Source: Acanthosepion esculentum
Taxonomy: Eukaryota; Mollusca; Cephalopoda; Sepiida; Sepiidae
Reading direction: 5' to 3'
NCBI GenBank assembly: GCA_964036315.1
Contig: OZ038485.1
Coordinates: 75,979,460-76,043,459, forward strand
Length of the DNA stretch: 64,000 bases
Shown in pieces: positions 24,232 to 35,375 of this stretch. The stretch's first letter is position 1. Every line of letters begins with the position of its first letter. The notes under the pieces are model-generated. The model was not told the DNA's origin, did not search any database, and was given only the letters and a program-made list of their open reading frames with translations. The translations under genes were made by a program, and so were the position numbers.

Positions 24232-24301
<70 letters not shown>

Positions 24302-24583
24302 TTCAGTGAAGGTTAGAAAATCCCACTCACAAAACTATGTAACAAGAATATTTAATTTAACTATATATTTTGCTTTGTGCTTGTGTATTAATGTAAATAA
24401 CTGGGTAAAAACATATTGACAGATTGAATATGATATTACATATACATCTACTATACATTATTTATATGTTATATATACATCTACATATACATTATTTATA
24501 TTATACTACATATGAATGTCCAGTTAGTATGTTTTTTCTCAGTTATTTACATTTAAGTGAAAAATAAAAATGTACAAGAGGAT
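23886..24583. other. AT-rich DNA with (TA)n at 24239-24297
   Basis: An uninterrupted TA microsatellite of about 59 bases. Short TATATACATCTAC duplications lie at 24435-24500. No gene. Confidence 0.75.
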
Positions 24584-24975
24584 GCTCTGAAAGTAATGTT
24601 TTTTTATTTGTTTCTATGAATATTACACAATATTAACATTGTATAGATAAAATTTTCAGCAACTAAACATTATTGTTTTTCACATAATCATCACCATTGG
24701 TTATGCATTTTCCCCAGCAATAAACAAAAATGTGTTCTCATAAAAATCTGCACCAGCCGAACCAATTTACTTTTTCACAGAAACACAGTACCCACTGCCT
24801 AACTATGATCATATCCAATGTTTGCTCTCCATAAATGTTCAGCAAGTGTCAATGAATGTCTGTGAGTACAATTGTTTCTGCTTGGAGAAATTCGATGACA
24901 CACCTATGCTCCATACAGATGCCATTTTGACAGAGTGCTGTTACTTGTAATAAAAAATGCATTATTGGTGCATAT
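24584..24975 (-). mobile_element. Mariner-like deletion derivative
   Basis: On the minus strand a frame from about 24913 reads MEHRCVIEFLQAE and then LLNIYGEQTLDM, resembling the N-terminal helix-turn-helix of mariner transposases. After about 40 residues it passes, near 24740-24680, into text like GKCITNGDDYVKN, the usual C-terminal end of the same proteins. The catalytic DDE/D core is therefore absent. The 3' end at 24584-24605 is GGATGCTCTGAAAGTAATG, a plausible mariner terminus. The other terminus is not clear. Confidence 0.58.
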
Positions 24976-25400
24976 TCAAACTCTACTGCTATACCACCAG
25001 CATTTACCACTGATACTATTGATAAACATAATAAAATAATATCAGGTTTGGTGAAAATGTGACACTATTTGTTACTGGTAAATAATAAGGAGGCTGAATG
25101 GGACAGACCGACAAACATGCCAATAGACCTTGGGCAAATAATAAGAAGGATTAATGAATAGACTGAATAAAATACCAATAGACCATTGTGGAAAAGGTTG
25201 AAAATTTTATTTCTCAAAAGGCCAAGAACCAGGCAGCTAGCAAAGAAAATAACATTCAACTACAACAGGTCATATGGCAAATATTTTGACACTTGATGGA
25301 TAACCTACAGTTAAAAATACAGGCTGTGAAGGCAAGAAGAAAGAACTGGATAGGATTTAAAATCATAATTTGGAGATAAGGATTTTCCTAGAGAATGTCC
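24976..25400. other. No gene seen
   Basis: AT-rich sequence; the minus-strand frame 25065-25259 is unrecognised. Confidence 0.5.
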
Positions 25401-26350
25401 TTAACGGGGGGGGGGGACCCCAAAGCTGTGGAAAGCCATCTGGTCTGTGTTTCAGTTTTGGACAATGAAAAAAATAGGGTTGATGTGAAAAAAAAATTTT
25501 CTGCATAGATAACAAACTTGGAATTAATCTTTCTTTGTGTCTTCACCCCAACTAGGAATTAATCTTTCTTTGTGTCTTCACCCCGAGGCAGTCAACAACC
25601 ATTGGTTGGAGGGTGGCTGAGGTGGCAGGCACAGATGAGATACCAAGGAAGGTGGAGGAGCTACGTACACCCACTGAAGAGTATTAGTGGGAGATGGTAA
25701 TAAGAGAAGGTGGAAGTTATGGGGTGGTTATTAATGCCTGTGACCATCACCCGTGGAAAAGGGGAATTCCTCAAATTAGGAAGTAATTAATTCTCAGAAC
25801 CCAGACAATAAAGATGACAGGTAGAGAAGATACTGAATACTCAGCCACATCACATTCCCATCCATGCCAGTTTCGGTGAATGTCATTAAATATGAATGCC
25901 TTGAAGTGAGAAAGTAGAGATCGTCGAGAGAAATCATTCCAGCCACTGGACGTGAGACACCCCAGTGATTATCTGCCGATGAGACCCTCCAACATCAGCC
26001 TTGTGCCAAACTTCACCAAATCAGCAAAGTGTTGCATCTGACTTAAGAAGCAGTTTGCGTTGATAATTGTCTGCATATGAAACTCCTAGACTTTAACAAC
26101 TGTTAACCAACTATTGCAAAAGGACCTTATATAAAAATAGCATTTATTTTTTCTATTTGAATGTTATATTTTTTTTCTTCTTTGCGTTTTCACCCTGCTC
26201 GGACCAGCCCAATGTCAAGATACCTGATGGCAATTTGATCTTGGCCTGCCTTATGAACAAAGCAAATCACAACGTGGGCCTAGATCGAAGTGATAACCTA
26301 TTCAATCAGCCATTGGATATCTTGGACAACCAGGGAAGGACTTGAGGGTG
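25401..26350. other. Unexplained, more complex kilobase
   Basis: This region is visibly less AT-rich. It begins with an 11-base G run (25406-25416). A 30-base phrase starting GGAATTAATCTTTCTTTG is tandemly duplicated at about 25520-25585, and a related TCTTTGCGTTTTCACCC occurs near 26180. Near 26131 CTTATATAAAAATAGC is TATA-like. The frame 26157-26345 (62 codons) has no known domain. An LTR or other retroelement 5' region is one reading, without PBS, PPT or partner repeat seen. Confidence 0.35.
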
Positions 26351-26827
26351 ACAAAGATAATAATTGGCAATAAAAGAAATGAAAACTTGTAAAGGAACTT
26401 ACTGAAATTTGGTATTTGGCTGTTCTAGTTGATAAAACTTTTAAATGAAGGATGATTGCCTGAATATGCAATGCTTGAAACCTGTTTTCCTCTTAATACA
26501 AGTTCACTTGTTATAGTAGCATGATGCATTACCATAATATCTCATTGACGAACTGTGAAGAACAAGGCATATAACTTTTATCAATGTAAGAATATGTTAG
26601 CTTTCATTTGTTATATTTACTTTTAATCATTTAAAAGGCAGGATTTACTCTAATGTGCAACAATAGAATTAATTGTACAGGTAAAAATCATTGATTACTT
26701 ATGCAGGAACATAACCAAAGTAATTATTGCTAAAATTTTTATTTTTTACAGTTATGTGCATATCTTATTACATTTACTTAAAGTTTCATTGACTAGGTAA
26801 TAATCAGACATATATTTTGTTTCCTGT

Positions 26828-26830
<3 letters not shown>
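26351..26830. other. AT-rich DNA, no gene seen
   Basis: Nothing recognised. Confidence 0.55.
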
Positions 26831-26882
<52 letters not shown>

Positions 26883-26913
26883 AATCTCTCAGAGTTAACC
26901 TGTAGAATTTTAT

Positions 26914-26961
<48 letters not shown>
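26831..26961. repeat. Two (TA)n microsatellites around a 32-base island
   Basis: TA at 26831-26878, then unique sequence, then CA (26913-26922) and TA to 26961. Frames over it are Tyr-Ile artefacts. Confidence 0.95.
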
Positions 26962-27251
<290 letters not shown>

Positions 27252-27499
27252 CAGGGGTAGAAATAAGTATAAGACACCCCATGAAATTGTTACTAATTTT
27301 CTTATTACTGCACAAATTCCTCTGAAAATTTGTGTTTGGTACCTAGATCTGATAGTATTAGTATACATATTCGATTTTATAACAACTTTCCACCAAAAAA
27401 GTTATTAAGAAAAATACATTTCAAGGGTTGAAATAAGCATAAGACAGTTTTGAAAATTTGTATTTAACAGCAAAATTGTACAAAATTCAATATTTACAT

Positions 27500-28490
27500 T
27501 TATTCCCTTTTAATTGTAATACTTCAACACACCTGTTTTGCATTGAATCAATAAGTTTTACAGTTTCAGATGGAATTTCATTCTAATAATGCAAGATTTT
27601 TAAGTTTCTCTATCTTCAAATTAACGTTTATTTTTGTATACTCTTCTTGACAAAATTCCCCACAAATTTTCTATTGGGTTTAAATCTGGAGATTTAGTGG
27701 GCCAATCCAAAACTTCAATATTTTTTGTTTTAAACCATTCTTTCATGAGCTTAGAAGTGTGTATGACTGTGTTGTCCTGTTGAAAAATGGCATTATTGGT
27801 ATCTAGACGATTCATAAATGGGACAAGCCCTTTTTCCAACACATTGATATATCGAGCAGAGTTTTGTTTCCCTTCCATCACTACTAAACCAGCCTTTCCA
27901 GACGCAGAAAAAGCTCCCCAAACCATAACAGATCCTCCTCCTAAAGGTCTTTTTGAAAACAACTGCTTCTCCTTTCTTAATTCAAGCCAATAATACTGGC
28001 AGCCATTGGGCCCATCCAAATTAAACTTTTTCTCATCAGAAAATACCACGGTTTCCCATTTCTTCATTGTCCATGTTACTTTTTTCTTTACCCAATCTAT
28101 GCGCATCTTTTTGTGTTTGGCAGTTAAAGCAGGGGTTGTCTTCCTGTTTCAATACACAAGATTTGGCAATTCATGGAGAAGTTGACAAACTCTTCTTGGA
28201 GTGATGGGTAAATTCTTAAATTTTTGCAGATCTCTTGAGTTTGATTGTCCTTTTAGAAGCTTCTCAAAAAAGTCAACGTCTGGCTGCATTTGTAATTTCA
28301 GCTGGACGACCTGGATGTTTTCTGGTGCCATATGATTCAGGGTCCTTTAGATAATTTCTCACAACTGTTGGGACCTCAACAGTTCTCTTGCAATGAAAGA
28401 TTTTCCTTCCAGTTTATAGGCAGAAATTTGCCCTTTTTCATTTTCATTAAGGGGGGAGTTCCAAGGCACTTTGCAGTAACTATATTCAAT
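27500..28490 (-). pseudogene. Tc1-type DD34E transposase, broken
   Basis: The open part (28106 down to 27621, 161 codons) holds the catalytic core. The first acidic motif is VVFSDEKKF (Asp24), the second is AIFQQDNTVIHTS (Asp111), and the third is WPTKSPDLNPIENLWG (Glu146). There are 34 residues between Asp111 and Glu146, so it is DD34E as in Tc1. GGGSVMVWG precedes the second Asp, as in the family. N-terminal helix-turn-helix remnants follow upstream (28331-28149: PITPRRVCQLLHELPN) in another frame, and poorer ones reach about 28490. A C-terminal tail (NEIPSETVKLIDSMQNRC) lies beyond the stop at 27621 in shifted frames. All three catalytic residues remain, but stops and shifts on both sides make it a pseudogene. 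Confidence 0.92.
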
Positions 28491-28694
28491 TATGAAATGT
28501 TTAAATAGGACTCACAGGGCTTAAAACCATGATAAGAGTCTTTTTATAATCTGCGCATGCACTTATTCATCCTTTGGCATTCTGAAGCAAACCAGATATG
28601 CAAATTTTCAAAACTGTTGTATAATTATTTCCACCCTCAAAAACAAATTTTTGTTAATAACTTTTTATTGGTGGAAAGTTATTAGAAAAGCGAA

Positions 28695-28715
28695 TCTCTA
28701 TCTATAAAAGGCAGG

Positions 28716-28775
<60 letters not shown>

Positions 28776-29497
28776 CGAATGCACGGCTGCAATTTTCAAT
28801 GGATTTGCACCAAAATTTACATGCACTTGCTCCAAGTTAGCAAGAAGGTCAAGACCGACTTTGCATTTCCCAACTCCCATCGATAGTGGAAATAATCGAT
28901 TTTTTCATGCTTCTATGGCAGTTTTCATGTAGTTTGCGGCCATTTTCTACTGGCCAGAGTGAGAGCGTATAGCTGGCTGCCAAGAATAGGCAGGAAGATT
29001 CTATTGGCCAGTGTGAGAGCCAACAGCTGACTGACACGAATGTTAACTAGCATGCTAGCATGCAAAAAAATTGATAGCTGCATTCGTCACAAGTGGGAAA
29101 AATTTAAATGTGCATGGCACTTTACTCCAATTGGCTCATTCGCTTGCTTAAACTCAACGTTGATTCTGATTCCACAGAACTGGGTTGGGTGTGAAAAAGG
29201 TATTTGTTGTTAACATTCTTTATTCATTCGGTTTTTCCAGTTACGAGTCCTTTTTTACAGCTGATCCTTTTGTGTTCATTTTGTTTAGTTCTTTTTTCGT
29301 GACAGATTTAATGTTTAGTATAGAGCTTAGAAAAAATTTGCAGTGTGAGATAGGCAAGAAGTAAGGCATGTAGCAACATCAGCACGGCAAAGGGCACTCC
29401 TTTAAAGGCAGGGAAGGGCAAAAATATTTTAAGTCAAGTGATAGAGAGTCGTACGATTTTTGAATCAAGCACAGGCAACGCCAGGCCATGCTGCTAG
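28695..29497 (+). mobile_element. Non-autonomous Helitron, 803 bp
   Basis: The left end is TCTCTATCTATAAAAGGC, with the leading TC expected of Helitrons, followed by a (TG)n tract (28717-28773). The right end is GGCAACGCCAGGCCATG then CTGCTAG, the expected CTRR end with a small GC-rich palindrome just inside. It lies exactly between an A (28694) and a T (29498), without target duplication, as Helitrons do. The other arm of the host Tc1 inverted repeat (27361-27375) shows the uninterrupted sequence at that point. The interior has a doubled block near 28948 and 29001 (CTGGCCAGAGTGAGAGC and TTGGCCAGTGTGAGAGC) and no protein. It must have been moved by a Rep supplied elsewhere. Confidence 0.88.
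28717..28773. repeat. (TG)n inside the Helitron
   Basis: About 57 bases of TG located 22 bases from the Helitron 5' end. The frames across it are artefacts. Confidence 0.97.
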
Positions 29498-29609
29498 TAT
29501 GTGTACTAATACCCATTGGATCTAGGTACCACACACAAATTTTCAGAGGAATATTTGCTGCTATATGAAAATTATTAACAATTTCATAGGGTGTGATACT
29601 TATTTCTAC

Positions 29610-29724
<115 letters not shown>

Positions 29725-30135
29725 TATGCAATAATTGTTTTTTTATCATAACATTTCTTGTTTAAATTTTGTATGGATAACATTTTCTATTCAAATGTAG
29801 ATATATTTGAAAGTTATCCATTGTAAAAATATCTTATTATTTATTACCATGGTTGAGATGATTCTGTTGTTAATGAATAATGCAAATACTCATCAAACTT
29901 GTGTTACTTATGTTAGCTTTCATTTACATTTACCTTTTTTAAAGAAAGACAAATATCTCAAATTATAAACATTGCTGTTAAGTTCAACTACAATGTCTTT
30001 AAAATTAGTTTAATAAAATTTTATTTTTCATATAAAAAAAAAATTTTAAGTAATAATTTATCACCTGGGATTATTTGTGTACAACCATTTAAAAAAAAAC
30101 AGTGCTCGATACAGAAGTAGAGCCTAAATTATAAT
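29725..30135. other. AT-rich DNA, no gene seen
   Basis: Nothing recognised. Confidence 0.55.
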
Positions 30136-30332
30136 TATTATTTAAAAATATGATTCCATCGCGACACAGAAATTACTATGTTTCGAAACAGGTCATCCGT
30201 ATTCAAGTTTAATTTCAATATTAGATCTTAATTGTTGGACGATTGTTTCATCCTCAAGCGATGTTTGAATACGGATGACCAGTATTGAAACAGTAATTTC
30301 TATGTCGCATTGGAATCATATTTTTAAATAAT

Positions 30333-30333
<1 letters not shown>
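30136..30333. mobile_element. MITE with terminal inverted repeats of about 70 bp
   Basis: The left arm 30136-30206 and right arm 30265-30333 are inverse copies: both hold TTTAAAAATATGATTCCA at the outside and GGTCATCCGTATTCAA at the inside. A spacer of about 58 bases separates them. The arms differ at a few positions and by small indels. The right end runs into a TA microsatellite (30333-30366), consistent with a TA target. No coding sequence. Confidence 0.85.

Positions 30334-30366
<33 letters not shown>
30334..30366. repeat. (TA)n
   Basis: Short TA microsatellite abutting the MITE. Confidence 0.95.
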
Positions 30367-30368
<2 letters not shown>

Positions 30369-31199
30369 CTGAGATGAGGTATTATGTACACTATTTACAT
30401 TATTCAGACTATTGTCCTCATATATGTCGCCATCAGTCACTTCAAATTTATAAAATTAATTGTCCTATTTCATTAAACTTAAAAAACTGTAGTGTAATAA
30501 ATTATTTGTTTTTGGTTTGTTTTTTGTTTTTTGTTTTGTTTCGTTCTTTGTTTTTTGTAGCATGCTACAATTGGATGAATGCATATTTCTTTTAAAGATA
30601 TTTTTCATCTTATTTTTACGACTTTGAAACATTTCATTTGCTCAATTTTGAGAAAAACTAAAAAACTGAATTTTGGTCCTGGTCTAAAAAATGATTACAC
30701 TGTGTAGACGTAGAGTGCAAATTATTTTTATTTGTATCAGTCATAATTTAAATGCCAAGCAGGTTAAACAAAAACTAGTTACTCGTAAAATGGTGATCTT
30801 TGATATAATCAATCTTGGGTGCGTGTGTGTGTACGTTCGTGTATAAAGGACAATGTAAAATTAAAATATTATTACAGTAACGCCGTTATGATAACGGTGT
30901 ATTTTTCCATTCGTCACTAATGTTCACTTATGACAAGAATAAAAAATCCTAACTCAATGGTAAAAAAAAGCTAAGAAATATTTATTTTTAGAAAAAGAAA
31001 TGAAAATTTACTTTATGTGTGGGTTTGTAACTTTGTCGTAATACAATAATATTTTAAAATATTTATTGCTGATTTATTTTTTTTTTCTTAGATATTTTTA
31101 ATTTTAATTTAGGATAAGATTAAATTTTATTTCATTACAAAAAAAAAAATTACATTATAAAAAAAAAATGAATATAAAAAGATTTGTCCCTAAAAATGG
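30367..31199. other. No gene seen
   Basis: AT-rich, with A and T runs. A small imperfect hairpin ACGCCGTTA-TGA-TAACGGTGT lies near 30881-30901. Confidence 0.55.
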
Positions 31200-33330
31200 C
31201 ATTTTGATTAGTAGAATGAATGAATTTTCTTCATGTCTATCAACGCAATAATAACTTTGTAACAACAGGTGCAATCATTTATCTTTATCCTCTTCTTGTC
31301 TTTCTGTCGTATTTCTTGGACTTTTATTATTTCCAGGATAAAAGCCTATTTTCATCGACCTTTTCTATTTTGATAAACTTTCTTCTTCTTATATTCATTT
31401 CTCTCTTGCTCATCTTTTCTAATTAAATTATCTGACTTTTTGTCTTCCTTTTTCTTTTAATGTTATATTGTTACATTATTTATCTTTCCTGAGAGTTTTA
31501 CTTCTTTTTTTTTTCAGTTCTTAAATAAATGTTTTATTTTTTTCTGTCACCATCATTCTATCTTAAATTCGCTTTTTCATGTCTCTGTTGCCATATATGA
31601 GCATTTTATTTGCCATTTCTTTTCACTGCCTTCCTAGAGAAATGATTCAATCACTCTCTCTACTACTTCCATTTTTTGTCTCTTGTATGTATTTATTTAC
31701 AAACAACTGTTCATCTTACTCTTCTTATTTATTTATCTTTCTTTATTTGCCTTTTTCACATTTTATTTAATTTTTGACATTTTCTATTATCTCTTGTTCT
31801 TGGTATTTTTAATCTAGTTATTTTTATTCCTCTTTCTCTGGTTCTCGCTTCACATTTTATTAACAATCCAGTTGTTCAGCCTTGGTCTTCCCTCTATTTT
31901 TTAAATCTTTCTTCTTTCCTGGCGCTATCTTGTTATCGTTCAGTTTTTTTTCTTTTCACTAACCTTTTCTTCACCTTATTTGACATTCCTTTCAACATCT
32001 TCAGTTCACCCTTTTCATCTTTTTCTCTTTCACTTACTCCTTTCTCTTCTTTTTCATTCCTGCCTTTTTATTTCCGTTTGTCATCCTGTTTCTCTTTGGA
32101 AAACGTCGTCTTTTGCTAATTCAACAACACTAACACCTTTCTATTCAAATGTTCACTTTGTCATTTCATCTTCATTCATTCTTTCTGGAATTTCTTTATT
32201 TTCTATCTCATATTTGTTGCCATCATTCTTCTTTTTAACCCAATTAATTCATTCCCTCTTTTATTTATTTTTTTTCTTGTCTGTTTTCACTTTTCCTTTA
32301 GGCGCCTTATGTAGCTAATTTATTTTTACTTTCGCTCGTTTCTCTTTCTCATTGCGCTTTCCTTTAAATCTCTCTCTCTAAATCTAATCAATATTTTACT
32401 AACCTCTTTTCTCTTTTTATTCACATTTCTTTCTTTTCTCCTCATCTTTTTAAATACCCAGATTGCCAACAATGCCTCTTCTTTTTCAATCAATTTTTAT
32501 TGCTTAACTATTTCTGTCCTTAAAAATCTGTTTCTCCTCGTTTTTGTTTATTTCTTTTTGAAATTCTCTATTTACTAGTCTTTCTTTCTTTCAAATACAT
32601 TTTTAAAAAATATAATTTCCCCCTTTTCCCTAAAACGTTCCGATTATTACTTTTTCTCCCTTACCTTCTTCTACCTTCTGTTTCTCTTATTCAATTCAAC
32701 TTCCTTTTCTTTCCCGTTCAACAATCTTTCTCTTTTATTCCTCTCTCTTTCAGTTGAGTTCTTCACCAATCTTTGCCTATTATTTCCATTTTTTTCTCTA
32801 ACTGATTAATCTTCTTTTCATATCATCTCACTTCTTTTCCCTCTCTTCTAGTCACTCTCGCCTGTTTCTATCGTTCATCTGCTACATTTACTTTCATTCT
32901 CATTAAATTCTTTCTTTTATTTATTTTTGTCTTTGTCGAATCTTTTCTCTTCCTCTCCTTTTTTTCCTCCTCCAACTTTTCCTTTCTTACCCTTGGTCTT
33001 TTTCTTCACCTTTCTCCTCACCGTTTGTGCCTACCACTAAAATACTTTTTTACCCATCAATTCAATATCACACATCATCCTCTCTCTAGTCTACTTTATT
33101 CCAATTCCATCATTACGCAGTAGAAATTGCAGCAGTGGCAACAGCAGCAGCCACCCTATCGATTTTTATCCCCTTCTCCTTTCCTCTTCTCAACTGCTCA
33201 GATCTTTCATCCATTTCCACTCCTCTTTTTTCTCTCTCACACTTTTCTCTCACTTTCTCTTCTATTAATCCCCCGCCACAACGTTCATGTCTCGCACCTC
33301 CTCTACTACTGAGTATTCAACCTCCAACCC
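31200..33330 (+). repeat. Two-kilobase pyrimidine-biased strand
   Basis: For over 2 kb the plus strand is dominated by T and C (TTTCTTTC, CTCTTTTC and similar), without a fixed repeat unit. By eye about three quarters of the bases are pyrimidines. All plus-strand frames here (31220-31426, 31579-31770, 31980-32318, 33127-33494) are Phe/Leu/Ser-rich for this reason and are not supported as genes. Confidence 0.7.
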
Positions 33331-33385
33331 TCTTTTCCCACCCATATACACCCTCATCATGGGGGTGGGGGCAGCAATGGCTTCT

Positions 33386-33525
33386 GTCGCTAGGCAACAA
33401 GTCTACCGCATTAGAATTTATATTGATCCCGATGTTCAGCTTTCTAGCTCGGCCTGTGTACGCTATAGGCTTAAATGTCTCTCTTGTGATATAAATAAGG
33501 TGTCGTGAATGATTGTCAGTGTCTA
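33386..33525 (+). promoter_or_regulatory. Candidate RNA polymerase II core promoter with X-box-like site
   Basis: An RFX/X-box-like near-palindrome, TGTCGCTAGGCAACAA, lies at about 33385-33400. A good TATA box, GATATAAATAAGG, follows with TATAAATA at 33490-33497. An initiator-like TGTCAGTGTC has its A at 33518, 28 bases from the first T of the TATA box, which is the normal distance. CpGs are more frequent at 33270-33550 than in the flanking AT-rich DNA. The first ATG downstream (33525) opens only about 34 codons, so no protein product is identified. This is motif evidence only. Confidence 0.4.
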
Positions 33526-34410
33526 TGGATTGGAAGGTTGGTGCGTTAGTGGAAATGAAAATTTTATCATATGAGTGTGTATGTAACAGTGTACGTTTAT
33601 GTTTTTTCTATATGAATGTGGATGTGTAAAAAAAAGTGTATATTTTTCTAAAAGCTTGTGGTTTATATTCATATAACCGGAGAATTCCACGTGTTTGATT
33701 AAAGTACGCATAATTCTGTATGTCTTTAGAAGAGCAATTCTCATGTACTTTTTAATTTAATTGATAATGAATGACTAATGAGTGTGATGTGAGTCTGTAA
33801 AAATGTACTCGTATAAAAAAAGAAAGGAAAAAATAACCAGAGACTTATTACCTTTTCTTAAAAACTGGTATCGACTACACTACAGACAAGAAACTGTCAA
33901 ATCAAGTGTCAAGTTAAAGATAGAGAGAAGAGAATAGTGGAAAAAGGGAAGGGAAATTAAAATTTTTGACAGTCTGGATATAACTTTACGCGCTTTAATT
34001 TTTTAAACTTTAAAATTTACTTCAATTCGTCAGAATAAAATTGCAATAGTTTTGTTTGTTTCAAACATGTAATAGTTATGTTAATTATCGCATAAATGAA
34101 GAAATGCATGCACAATAAAGAAGAAACAAAACTAGGAGTCACAAACAAGGCATGAAATAATTATGAATATTTTCTAAGCAAATGTCAAGAGATTTGTAAG
34201 AAGATTATTGTGTGCTTGTCTAAACATGTCATTGAAGAAAACCTGACCATAAATTCTTTTCATTCATTACGTTTTTTTTTCTGTTTCAGATAGATAGAGA
34301 GGAGAGGTTAAGTTATCATTCCAACTCACTTCCTAAAATTTGACTCAAATGACCAAATATCAGATTAAAAGGAAATTGAAGGGCTTGATCATTTCAGCCT
34401 TCCTTTACCT

Positions 34411-34414
<4 letters not shown>
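33526..34414. other. No supported gene
   Basis: Downstream of the candidate promoter. The frames are short. The text near 34330 (CCTAAAATTTGACTCAAATG) vaguely resembles the interior of the MITE at 13550. Confidence 0.45.

Positions 34415-34494
<80 letters not shown>
34415..34494. repeat. (TA)n, 80 bp, between TACCTTGT direct repeats
   Basis: A long TA tract bordered on both sides by TACCTTGT (about 34406 and 34492). Confidence 0.96.
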
Positions 34495-34498
<4 letters not shown>

Positions 34499-34864
34499 GT
34501 TTGTTTTCTGAGTGATGCTACCGGTATATGTACCCACCCGGCCATGTTCAATTCTATTTTTATTTATTTATTTTTACATATAGTAAAGATAGAGTCAGTA
34601 ATCTTTTGCTTTTTAGTTTTTAAAAACTAACATGTTTCTTTACCAAATGTATTTTAATTTCCTGTCTTTTCTAAATAATAAAAATGATCAGGCAGCTAAT
34701 GTCAGCATTGACTTACATTCATTTCTTTCTTATTTCTTTTCGCTTCCCATTTATTTCTCTATTTCTCTTCTGCCTGCTGTTTACTCTCGGCTCAGGTACG
34801 AATATATACACAACAGACAACTCCCACACAGGTTCACTGAAATTTTCAGATTTTAAAAAAGATT
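34495..34864. other. AT-rich DNA, no gene seen
   Basis: Short Phe/Leu-rich frames only. Confidence 0.5.
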
Positions 34865-35361
34865 TGTAGAGGACCAGTGGGGTGTATTTACATGTTGTTA
34901 TAGAAACATGTGTGTAACTCCTGGTAGAATATTAAAAGGTCCAGCTACATGAAAATTGGCGAACTTAATCTGTCCAACCGAAGATGAAAGAAGACAATCA
35001 AGACATATATATATATATCAACAAATATGTATTAAACAAATTACAAGGCACATAGACATAACATTTATTTGTGTGGGAACATTGTGTTTGTTCTTTGGTG
35101 AATGTTCGTACGTACGTGTATGTTTGTAATGTTCATAGCGTTTTCCCAGAAGTGGGAAACGCTGATCTTCTAAGAGCTTACATCTTGTCGCTGAAATGAA
35201 GAAGAGAGAGAGATTTACCTCACCACCACACGGGTTGGGATTCAGCACGAGGCCTGAAGGAAAGAAGAGATCGAGGCAAGAAGTCACCCAGTATTTATAG
35301 TATGGGGAGAGAGAGACCCCTGGTGAAGAATTAGGGAACTAAAGAGGAGCTAACTCCGACA
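34865..35361 (-). repeat. 3' LTR, 497 bp
   Basis: On the minus strand it starts TGTCGGAGTTAGC at 35361 and ends CTCTACA at 34865. A TATA box (TATAAATAC, complement of 35292-35299) sits early in the repeat, followed by a pyrimidine-rich CTCTCTCTTCTTCATTTCAG that looks like a splice acceptor (complement of about 35197-35216). Confidence 0.78.
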
Positions 35362-35375
35362 ATACCCCCTCAGTT
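35362..35375 (-). other. Polypurine-tract candidate
   Basis: Minus strand ACTGAGGGGGTAT immediately precedes the TG of the 3' LTR. Confidence 0.6.

Noticed and set aside
28849..29037. 62-codon minus-strand frame with Trp/Ser/Leu-rich start
   Set aside because: Lies wholly inside the non-autonomous Helitron and includes its doubled noncoding block.
31980..32318. 112-codon frame in the pyrimidine-rich region, with a leader-like Phe/Leu/Ser start
   Set aside because: Composition follows the T/C bias, neighbouring frames look alike, and there is no domain.
33127..33508. Overlapping frames of 61, 119 and 73 codons upstream of the candidate TATA
   Set aside because: Three overlapping frames of similar length, none recognisable; probably chance in a less AT-rich patch.
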